Positions 7,868 through 12,184 of a stretch of DNA of 12,572 nucleotides are shown here, one piece after another; position 1 is the first letter of the stretch, and every line of letters starts with the position of its first letter. The stretch comes from Terriglobia bacterium (lineage in GTDB: Bacteria > Acidobacteriota > Terriglobia > UBA7540), in NCBI GenBank assembly GCA_020072905.1, contig JAIQGB010000084.1, forward strand, positions 1-12,572, in the 5' to 3' direction. The position numbers and the translations under genes were made by a program. The notes under the pieces are model-generated. The model saw nothing but the letters and a program-made list of their open reading frames with translations, searched no databases and was not told where the DNA came from.

Positions 7868-8595
7868 CTGGGGGAACAAAGTTCCTGAGGGTGAAAAGCC
7901 CGCCATCGGCGCTCATGAAAAGGAATGAGGAATGCAGAGCCGCAGAGTCTCTGAAGGCGAGACTCTGCGCTACCCCGCTCTGGGGCTTTTCGCCTGTTTC
8001 CAATCCAAGAACCGCAGAGTTTGAAACGCACAAACTCTGCGCTACCCTGCTTTTGTTGTCCTCGGCACCGCGATTGAGTAGGTATCGATTGTTTCTTGAC
8101 AAACAAAATCGCCTCCACATTGTCGCCGTCAAAGGAGACGGCCAACCCCCGATCCCTGTACTCCATCCGCCTAACCGGGCCTTCGGGGGACTCGTACAGC
8201 GGGGCGGTTCCGGATTCGCTCAGGCAGTCATCTGTGGCATACCGAACCATCACATATCCAGAGCCGAAGAGGTGAATAACATCCTGCTTGATGATCGACG
8301 GTTTGGGGTACAAAGCCATGCCGTCGAGGGTGGGTCCCCGAAAATACGCCGCGAGGGTCCCAGGCACGGGGTCAGACACAGCATAGGTCATCATCGGAAT
8401 CCCGGTATCCTGCTCCCTGCCTACCCACTTGGGCTTTCCCAAGACCCTCAGGACGTCGCTCCGAGTACTTTTCCCCACGACGAGGCCATGATAACTTGCA
8501 GCGACCCACGTCCGCGAGACTTTCCCGGTGGACTGGGCCACAAGCCCACTCCAGGGAATGATGCTCGCCAATAGAAAGGCGCCAATTGTCCCCAC
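7858..8595 (-). CDS. Secreted protein with SmpA/OmlA (BamE)-like segment, C-terminus extended by REP sequence
   Basis: From a GTG at 8595 the frame gives 245 residues. A GGGAGGGG ribosome binding site lies five bases upstream of this GTG; a further in-frame GTG at 8652 is possible. The N-terminus (GTIGAFLLASIIPWSGLVAQ) looks like a signal peptide. Then VVGKSTRSDVLRVLGKPKWV matches the G-x-S-xx-DV-xx-LG-P pattern of SmpA/OmlA-like domains, followed by beta-rich sequence to ...DGDNVEAILFVKK. About residue 182 onward (bases 8052 and lower), two REP hairpins and a BIME linker are translated, and the stop is the TAG of REP R1. The natural C-terminus was therefore probably near residue 180, and the rest is a repeat-derived extension. 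Role unknown; its place in the series suggests a periplasmic immunity-type protein. A housekeeping outer-membrane role is less likely here. Confidence 0.55.
   Translation of the reverse strand: MGTIGAFLLASIIPWSGLVAQSTGKVSRTWVAASYHGLVVGKSTRSDVLRVLGKPKWVGREQDTGIPMMTYAVSDPVPGTLAAYFRGPTLDGMALYPKPSIIKQDVIHLFGSGYVMVRYATDDCLSESGTAPLYESPEGPVRRMEYRDRGLAVSFDGDNVEAILFVKKQSIPTQSRCRGQQKQGSAEFVRFKLCGSWIGNRRKAPERGSAESRLQRLCGSAFLIPFHERRWRAFHPQELCSPRSG
7935..7980 (-). repeat. REP-like hairpin R2 (stem CGCAGAGTCTC)
   Basis: Perfect 11-base arms at 7941-7951 and 7959-7969 with a 7-base loop. The foot on the minus strand is GGGGTAG and the other flank GGCTCT. It lies within the 3' extension of the BamE-like gene. 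Confidence 0.85.
7985..8052 (-). repeat. Half BIME: linker plus REP R3 (stem CGCAGAGTTTG)
   Basis: Contains the same linker as the full BIMEs (GGCTTTTCGCCTGTTTCC) followed by the second REP, with arms 8013-8023 and 8031-8041. The first REP of the pair is missing except for its GGCTTTT end; REP R2 sits there instead. This points to recombination within the repeat. Confidence 0.85.
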
Positions 8596-8657
8596 AGTCC
8601 CCTCCCTTTTCTTCGTTGAGGCTAGGGTGGTGTCACAGCCGAGTTTAGCCACTCCGC

Positions 8658-8700
8658 AGCGGGTAGCGCGGACCTCCGTTTTTGAGGTCCGCGGCTCTTA
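8658..8700 (+). repeat. REP-like hairpin R4 (stem CGCGGACCTC)
   Basis: AGCGGGTAG followed by perfect 10-base arms (8667-8676, 8684-8693), a T-rich 7-base loop and GGCTCTTA. It is just upstream, on the minus strand, of the BamE-like gene. Confidence 0.85.
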
Positions 8701-8730
8701 TCCGGCGATTCCATCCCGGATGGTACTTCG

Positions 8731-8838
8731 AAGCGGGTAGCGCAGAGTTTCGTTTGTCAGAAACTCTGCGGCTTTTCGCCTGTTTCCAATCCAAGAACCG
8801 CAGAGTTTGAAACGCACAAACTCTGCGCTACCCTGCTT
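8731..8838. repeat. BIME copy 1: inverted REP pair
   Basis: REP a: AAGCGGGTAG with arms CGCAGAGTTTC (8741-8751) and GAAACTCTGCG (8760-8770). A linker with GCTTTTCGCCTGTTTCC follows. REP b in opposite orientation: arms 8799-8809 and 8817-8827, ending CTACCCTGCTT. The two GTAG feet are at the outer ends, which is the bacterial interspersed mosaic element layout. Confidence 0.9.
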
Positions 8839-8844
8839 GACAAC

Positions 8845-8886
8845 GCCGACGCCGTTATAGACGACGCCGTTATAGATGCGCTACCC
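8845..8886. repeat. Cassette-end repeat, tandem 1.5 copy
   Basis: GACGCCGTTATAGAC then GACGCCGTTATAGATG and GCGCTACCC. The unit also occurs at 10999-11026 and, changed, at 11646-11665. Here it lies ten bases beyond the stop of the NTF2-fold gene on the minus strand. Confidence 0.75.
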
Positions 8887-8895
8887 GCTACGCGC

Positions 8896-9321
8896 TTATT
8901 GGCCATGCGCCAGAAACAAAACCTTTCCTGTCCTCTTGGAGATCTTGATTACTCCCGTGCCGCCCAGGTATCTCTTGTCCAGCGTGCCCCAAACTAGCCA
9001 GACGTCTTTGTCAACAAGAGCAACCTTCAATGGTCTCTGTTTCGCAATCTCCTGGTCGCCGTAGACTGCAGCGAGTATCGCCTCGCCCACTCTTAGAGCA
9101 GTCTTTCTGTCCGGAATGAATCCGTCTGGTGGGATGTATCCCTTGCCTTGTCTTGTCCACGCATTCATCCCCTCAGTTTCCTTCACTGTCTGCGAGTGGG
9201 CCCGCGGCGCCGCCGCGGTTACCGCGCCAAGGGCGGTTGCTGCCCCAGCCACTCGGAGGAACTGACGCCGACTACTGGTCGGGCGGTTCCAGCCAGGATT
9301 GTTGATCGGTGTTTGGTTCAT
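8896..9321 (-). CDS. NTF2-fold immunity protein (YbbC-like) with Tat signal
   Basis: A 141-residue protein. The N-terminus has a twin-arginine motif, SSRRQFLRV (Arg18-Arg19), and a hydrophobic Ala-rich stretch ending RAHSQ, a standard Tat signal. The mature part (about 75-141) has KTALRVGEAILAAVYGDQEI, KPL-like RPLKVALVDKDVWLVWGTL, GGTGVIKISKRTGKVL and a final HGQ. This matches the layout of the NTF2-fold immunity family, of which E. coli YbbC beside rhsD is an example: helix with AE.Y.-YG, then W.V.GTL, then GG...I.I.k.tG.vl. The role is inferred: binding and neutralising an Rhs-type toxin tip, here after export. No toxin tip lies directly upstream; BIME copy 2 ends only 30 bases before the ATG. 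AAGGAGGT gives a strong ribosome binding site. Confidence 0.7.
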   Translation of the reverse strand: MNQTPINNPGWNRPTSSRRQFLRVAGAATALGAVTAAAPRAHSQTVKETEGMNAWTRQGKGYIPPDGFIPDRKTALRVGEAILAAVYGDQEIAKQRPLKVALVDKDVWLVWGTLDKRYLGGTGVIKISKRTGKVLFLAHGQ

Positions 9322-9350
9322 ACTTCAAGACACCTCCTTGCGTCGGCCCT

Positions 9351-9455
9351 AGCGGGTAGCGCAGAGTTTCGTTTGTCAGAAACTCTGCGGCTTTTCGCCT
9401 GTTTCCAATCCAAGAACCGCAGAGTTTGAAACGCACAAACTCTGCGCTATGCTGC
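9351..9455. repeat. BIME copy 2: inverted REP pair
   Basis: Nearly identical to copy 1 (GTAG at 9356-9359, same stems and linker). The distal foot is altered: GCGCTATGCTGCTACC in place of GCGCTACCCTGCTT, so one CTAC has become CTAT. It sits between the Rap1a-like gene (stop 9 bases away) and the NTF2-fold gene. Confidence 0.9.
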
Positions 9456-9463
9456 TACCTTGC

Positions 9464-9922
9464 TCAAAATGTTGTTCGTATTTTCCCCTCAAGGGCAGCC
9501 TGATAGATCTCGTCGGCCGTCTTATACCAGTCATCGGTCATAAGGAACATGAGGTATGCGTAAGGGATATTTCTGTACTTAGGGTACTTCTGATAGAATT
9601 CCGTAATCACCTTCGCATAGTAGTCGGAGGTCTTCGAATACGATTTCGCGTGACGCTTGCACCTCGCGACTACGGCATCTTTGGGATCGTGTATCACCTT
9701 GTCCAATTCGAACAGGTCATCTGCCGCCATGCATGCGGCGCTTTTCCCACTCGTGTACCCGGCCAAGTAGGCATCGACGAACACACTTCTCACCTCTGCA
9801 CTCCAGGACAGCCACTCCTCCCCTCCCCATCGAGGAGGTGAGGCATGTTGGGCTCCTGCAACGACGAGAACAAAAATCGCAAGTGCTCCCGAGGCGGCGA
9901 AGGTTTTCGTTTTTCCTACCAT
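9464..9922 (-). CDS. Secreted small protein, Rap1a/Tai immunity-like
   Basis: A 152-residue protein with an N-terminal signal peptide (KTKTFAASGALAIFVLVVAG, cleavage near AQHA). The mature part has VRSVFVDAYLAGYTSGKSAA with Cys64, a second Cys88, and later YYAKVITEFYQKYPKYRN followed by a short helix. The G-Y-xx-G helix, a pair of cysteines and a v..y...yP... segment resemble periplasmic Rap1a/Tai-type immunity proteins of type VI secretion amidase effectors, but I cannot confirm family membership by eye. TAGGAGGT lies eight bases upstream of ATG 9922, a strong ribosome binding site. A 51-codon fragment precedes it on the same strand. Its stop is followed after 9 bases by BIME copy 2. Confidence 0.6.
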   Translation of the reverse strand: MVGKTKTFAASGALAIFVLVVAGAQHASPPRWGGEEWLSWSAEVRSVFVDAYLAGYTSGKSAACMAADDLFELDKVIHDPKDAVVARCKRHAKSYSKTSDYYAKVITEFYQKYPKYRNIPYAYLMFLMTDDWYKTADEIYQAALEGKIRTTF

Positions 9923-9974
9923 GGCGGACTTACCTCCTACTTCGGATAATGACCCTCCCGGTGCATCCGCTCGC

Positions 9975-10130
9975 TCAAGGACCTGGGGAGTAGACCGGAG
10001 GGTTGGGGTATGTGACAGTTACTTTGACGTCCCACGTCATGACCAGCTTACCTTGGTCATCCCTTCGCAACACGACCTGGACTCTCTGGCCCTCGACACT
10101 AAACCGTTGAATAATCGTTCTGCTTTCCAT
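9975..10130 (-). CDS. Short 51-aa reading frame, possible toxin-tip remnant
   Basis: ATG at 10130 gives MESRTIIQRFSVEGQRVQVV..., ending NPPVYSPGP and TGA. The frame is also open upstream of the ATG into the REP (TRFTDWIS before Met). It lies 53 bases before the Rap1a-like gene. No good ribosome binding site is seen before its ATG. The beta-strand-rich composition (VQVVLRRDDQGKLVMTWDVK) looks like real protein rather than noise. By analogy with the fragment before the 122-aa gene I suspect the C-terminal end of a displaced toxin. It could also be a small independent gene. Confidence 0.35.
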   Translation of the reverse strand: MESRTIIQRFSVEGQRVQVVLRRDDQGKLVMTWDVKVTVTYPNPPVYSPGP

Positions 10131-10146
10131 TGATATCCAGTCCGTA

Positions 10147-10268
10147 AAGCGGGTAGCGCAGAGTTTCGTTTGTCAGAGACTCTGCGGCTTTTCGCCTGTT
10201 TCCAAGCCAAGAACCGCAGAGTTTGAAACGCACAAACTCTGCGCTACCCTGCTCCGCGCTACCCGCTT
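10147..10268. repeat. BIME copy 3 plus a REP end
   Basis: Inverted REP pair 10147-10253, like copies 1 and 2 with two visible changes: GAGACTCTGCG instead of GAAACTCTGCG in the first stem (a G-T pair) and GCC instead of TCC in the linker. It is followed by CCGCGCTACCCGCTT (10254-10268), a truncated REP end matching R1. The CTA in that end is the stop codon of the 122-aa gene. Confidence 0.9.
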
Positions 10269-10627
10269 CCCTTCCGCCTCATAGACCTTTCAAGGAGTAG
10301 TCTTGCTAGCTCGCTGAAGGGCTTGGTGGAAAGGCCTTCCTCCACCACGCCATTCCATCGCAGCATTCCAATGACGTACCCTCTAAGAGTGTTTGAGTCC
10401 GCTTCCATTCTTGACGTTGGGACCAGACTGACCCTTCCTTTGTCTACACGCGCCTTCAGAACTCGTCCTGTGGAATCATGAAACTCATATATCTCGTCCA
10501 GAATATCGACAACTTCGACATCACGGATCGCCGCTTCCACCGACGGATAAGCTTGTACATCGGCGTCTTCATTAAAGATTATCGGAGGCACTATCTCGAG
10601 GTCCGATTGTTCGCGTTCCGCTGACAT
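10259..10627 (-). CDS. Hypothetical 122-aa protein, likely cytosolic immunity protein
   Basis: A 122-residue acidic soluble protein without signal peptide: REQSDLEIVPPIIFNEDADV at the N-terminus, then SVEAAIRDVEVVDILDEIYE, FHDSTGRVLKARVDKGRVSL, and a C-terminal helical part. I cannot name the family. The immunity role is inferred from position: the toxin-like tip at 10637-10839 ends TAGGAGGGAGC, so its stop overlaps this gene's AGGAGG site and the two would be translationally coupled. A cytosolic protein fits protection against a nuclease-like tip. The last residues (RRKGSG) and the TAG stop lie in a REP end, so the original C-terminus may have been different. Confidence 0.6.
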   Translation of the reverse strand: MSAEREQSDLEIVPPIIFNEDADVQAYPSVEAAIRDVEVVDILDEIYEFHDSTGRVLKARVDKGRVSLVPTSRMEADSNTLRGYVIGMLRWNGVVEEGLSTKPFSELARLLLERSMRRKGSG

Positions 10628-10636
10628 TGCTCCCTC

Positions 10637-10839
10637 CTAGAAGCGACGGCCGGAGCTCGACTCCCACGGACGGTGCCACTTCATAGAGCCGCCAGGCACC
10701 GTCTTGCCATCCGGACCCAGGATACATCGGTGATAGTGGGGGAGTTCGCCTATACCGCCGGTCCTGTCGCCCGTCGGAGCGATTCTGAGGTCGTCGCTGA
10801 CTTTGATTTCCTTTCCCTGGGCTCCCCGGACAGCGGGCC
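10637..10839 (-). pseudogene. Orphan toxin C-terminal tip (HYHR / HRPWE motifs)
   Basis: The minus frame ending at TAG 10637-10639 is open without a start codon that fits a gene. From 10822 it reads AQGKEIKVSDDLRIAP, TGDRTGGIGELPHYHRC, ILGPDGKTVPGGSMKWHRPW, then ESSSGRRF and stop. I recognise the order (R.(A/S)P.G.RTG ... PHYHR ... PG.. ..HRPWE ... RF-stop) as that of C-terminal tips of Rhs-type polymorphic toxins; the His-rich motifs suggest a nuclease. The upstream part is cut by REP R8 at about 10840, and no Rhs core is attached. Another minus frame upstream (LAARASKLMDRKMGTKASPF, about 10870-10950) may be a frameshifted continuation. It is followed at once by the 122-aa gene, as a toxin is by its immunity gene. 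Confidence 0.55.
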
Positions 10840-10880
10840 GGCTGGCGCAGACCCCTGATTTGTGGGGTCTGCGATTTCCC
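10840..10880. repeat. REP-like hairpin R8 (stem CGCAGACCCC)
   Basis: Perfect 10-base arms at 10846-10855 and 10864-10873 with an 8-base loop. The foot GGCTGG is degenerate relative to GGGTAG. It truncates the orphan toxin tip. Confidence 0.7.
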
Positions 10881-10949
10881 GAAGGGACTTGCCTTTGTTC
10901 CCATCTTCCGATCCATGAGCTTCGACGCCCTGGCAGCCAGTCGCTGCGC

Positions 10950-10992
10950 GAGATCGCAGACCCTCAAGGGCCAGGGTCTGCGCCGACCCGCC
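10950..10992 (-). repeat. REP-like hairpin R9 (stem CGCAGACCCT)
   Basis: Perfect 10-base arms at 10955-10964 and 10973-10982. The minus-strand foot AAGGCGGGTCGG is a variant of AAGCGGGTAG. It is paired in inverse orientation with R8 about 75 bases away. Confidence 0.7.
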
Positions 10993-11026
10993 TTGACATC
11001 GCCGACGCCGTTATAGATGCGCTACC
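10993..11026. repeat. Cassette-end repeat copy 2
   Basis: TTGACATCGCCGAC followed by GCCGTTATAGATGCGCTACC. It shares the TTGACA(A/T)CGCCGACGCC lead-in with the copy at 8845. It lies just beyond the stop of the 177-aa membrane protein gene on the minus strand. Confidence 0.75.
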
Positions 11027-11029
11027 TTG

Positions 11030-11563
11030 CTAGCGAGCGGCGGAGCCGAAAGCCCAGCCACCGAATTTAGAACAGAACACCCAGAGGCCCGCCACCAGGA
11101 ATCCGTAGAGGCCCGTCAACATGTCGACCGCACTTTCGTCGGACACCATGCCCAGGGTGATCGGAACCGCCACGGTCATGATCAGCAAGCCCAAGACAAG
11201 CGCGATGCGCTGGTTTCGGTAAACAGTATATTGAGGCCTGTAAAGTATGGTGACGTACAGAACCCCCGGGTGACCAGCGAACAAACCGTGATAGGCGCCA
11301 TAAAGCAGTGAGAGGAGCACTACGAAGTACTCGACCTCGCACAGCGGCCCTATCACGTTCGCCCCGCTGAAGCCTTTTACGAGCGCATACACTTCAAAAA
11401 TCGTGAGTAGGAGAATCGCCGCAGGGATTACGAACTTGTTGGTTGACAGCATGGCGTAGGCAAATGCGGACATGCCTATTGCCAGCATCAAAAGCGTCTT
11501 TGCTAATGACGCCGGCTTTTTCGGTGTTTCCCCGCTTCCAACGTCCCCGCCAGTACGGCTCAT
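11030..11563 (-). CDS. Polytopic membrane protein, paralog of the next upstream gene
   Basis: A 177-residue protein with about five membrane segments: LLMLAIGMSAFAYAMLS, KFVIPAAILLLTIFEVYAL, EYFVVLLSLLYGAYHGLF, ALVLGLLIMTVAVPITLGMV and LTGLYGFLVAGLWVFCS. It aligns along its length with the 167-aa protein at 11662-12165: AYxMLSxNKxVxPAxIxLLxIxEV, CEVxYFxVLL, GHPxxxxxTIxYRP, LLVAGLWxFCSK. I cannot name a family. CAGGAGGT gives a strong ribosome binding site before ATG 11563. A 16-codon toxin-tip-like fragment lies upstream. Best inference: a membrane immunity protein for a membrane-acting toxin. The stop TAG is followed by the cassette-end repeat. Confidence 0.7.
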   Translation of the reverse strand: MSRTGGDVGSGETPKKPASLAKTLLMLAIGMSAFAYAMLSTNKFVIPAAILLLTIFEVYALVKGFSGANVIGPLCEVEYFVVLLSLLYGAYHGLFAGHPGVLYVTILYRPQYTVYRNQRIALVLGLLIMTVAVPITLGMVSDESAVDMLTGLYGFLVAGLWVFCSKFGGWAFGSAAR

Positions 11564-11587
11564 CTCCGCACCTCCTGAGCACCGCTT

Positions 11588-11650
11588 TTATTGAGATTTC
11601 TCGACTGCCCAGTCAATGAATATCGCTTTGGCGACTGCCCCCAGATGCCG
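11588..11650 (-). pseudogene. Short toxin-tip remnant before the 177-aa gene
   Basis: The minus frame ending TAA 11588-11590 reads RHLGAVAKAIFIDWAVEKSQ. It resembles the last residues of the protein at the right edge (AWTAVREAFTDYVINRYY) in the A-V-x-x-A...F.D pattern and in its position just before a membrane protein gene. An in-frame stop at 11651-11653, within the degenerate cassette-end repeat, bounds it. The similarity is short, so this is a suggestion. Confidence 0.35.
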
Positions 11651-11668
11651 TTAAAGACGCCCTAGCGC
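11646..11668. repeat. Degenerate cassette-end repeat copy 3
   Basis: GCCGTTAAAGACGCCCTAGC against GCCGTTATAGATGCGCTACC: 16 of 20 positions match. It overlaps the stop codon (TAG, 11662-11664) of the 167-aa gene. Confidence 0.5.
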
Positions 11669-12165
11669 GGTTCGAAGTTGAAGATCCTGGCGCCGAGTTT
11701 CGAACAGAATGCCCAGAGGCCTGCAACTAATAGTGCGTATAACGCAGTCAGTAAGTTCAGGAGATCTGGGTCCGTGACAATTCCAGTAGTTATCGGCAAT
11801 GCTGTAACTAGTATTGTCAGACCCATACCAAACGCGAGGCGACGATTGCAAAAAAGAGTGAAATACGGCCTGTAGAAAATCGTCGCAAAAACGAAGGTGG
11901 GATGACCCACGAGTAAGTCGTGATAGACGGCCCAGCCGAATAACAAGAGGACCGGAAAGTATGCGACCTCGCACCCGACGTACAGCCACCCGAACTCCTT
12001 GTACATTCGCTTGAGCTCCACCACTTCAAGGATGCTGAGCAGAACAATCGTGGCCGGTAGTACAGCTTTATTGCTCGACAGCATTATATAGGCGTACATA
12101 GCCCAACTCATGATCAGTACGGGTAACATTTTTACTAGTTTTTGAAGGTCGTTGTGTGTGCTCAT
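11662..12165 (-). CDS. Polytopic membrane protein, likely immunity protein of the adjacent toxin
   Basis: A 167-residue protein with about five membrane segments: MLPVLIMSWAMYAYIMLSS, AVLPATIVLLSILEVVEL, CEVAYFPVLLLFGWAVYHDL, LAFGMGLTILVTALPITTGI and LTALYALLVAGLWAFCSKL. It is a clear paralog of the 177-aa protein, with conserved YRP and GHP motifs between segments. Its ATG lies 19 bases after the stop of the toxin-like gene, with GGAAG upstream, so the pair is co-transcribed. The position directly after a polymorphic-toxin-like C-terminus, and its paralog's position after a similar remnant, support an immunity role at the inner membrane. No database family is assigned. Confidence 0.7.
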   Translation of the reverse strand: MSTHNDLQKLVKMLPVLIMSWAMYAYIMLSSNKAVLPATIVLLSILEVVELKRMYKEFGWLYVGCEVAYFPVLLLFGWAVYHDLLVGHPTFVFATIFYRPYFTLFCNRRLAFGMGLTILVTALPITTGIVTDPDLLNLLTALYALLVAGLWAFCSKLGARIFNFEPR

Positions 12166-12184
12166 AACGTTGGCACTTCCAGGC

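Noticed and set aside
7567..8574. Long plus-strand frame of 335 codons
   Set aside because: It is antisense to the BamE-like gene and runs through REPs; no ribosome binding site or protein-like domain pattern.
8731..8838. BIME as a simple intrinsic terminator pair
   Set aside because: The hairpins could affect mRNA ends, but there is no T-run on either strand, and the conserved GTAG feet and near-identical copies fit mobile REPs better.
7819..10253. CRISPR array
   Set aside because: Repeats are hairpins of variable stem separated by hundreds of bases of genes, not short regular spacers, and no cas genes are seen.
10572..10967. 131-codon minus frame as an intact gene
   Set aside because: It runs through REP R8, overlaps the 122-aa gene start and the toxin-tip frame. 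Only its first part (MDRKMGTKASPF region) may be a frameshifted toxin segment.
7819..11668. Integron cassette array with attC sites
   Set aside because: The small same-strand genes with boundary repeats resemble one, but the repeats lack the RYYYAAC/GTTRRRY core sites (CTATAAC and GTTATAG do not fit), and no integrase is present in the window.
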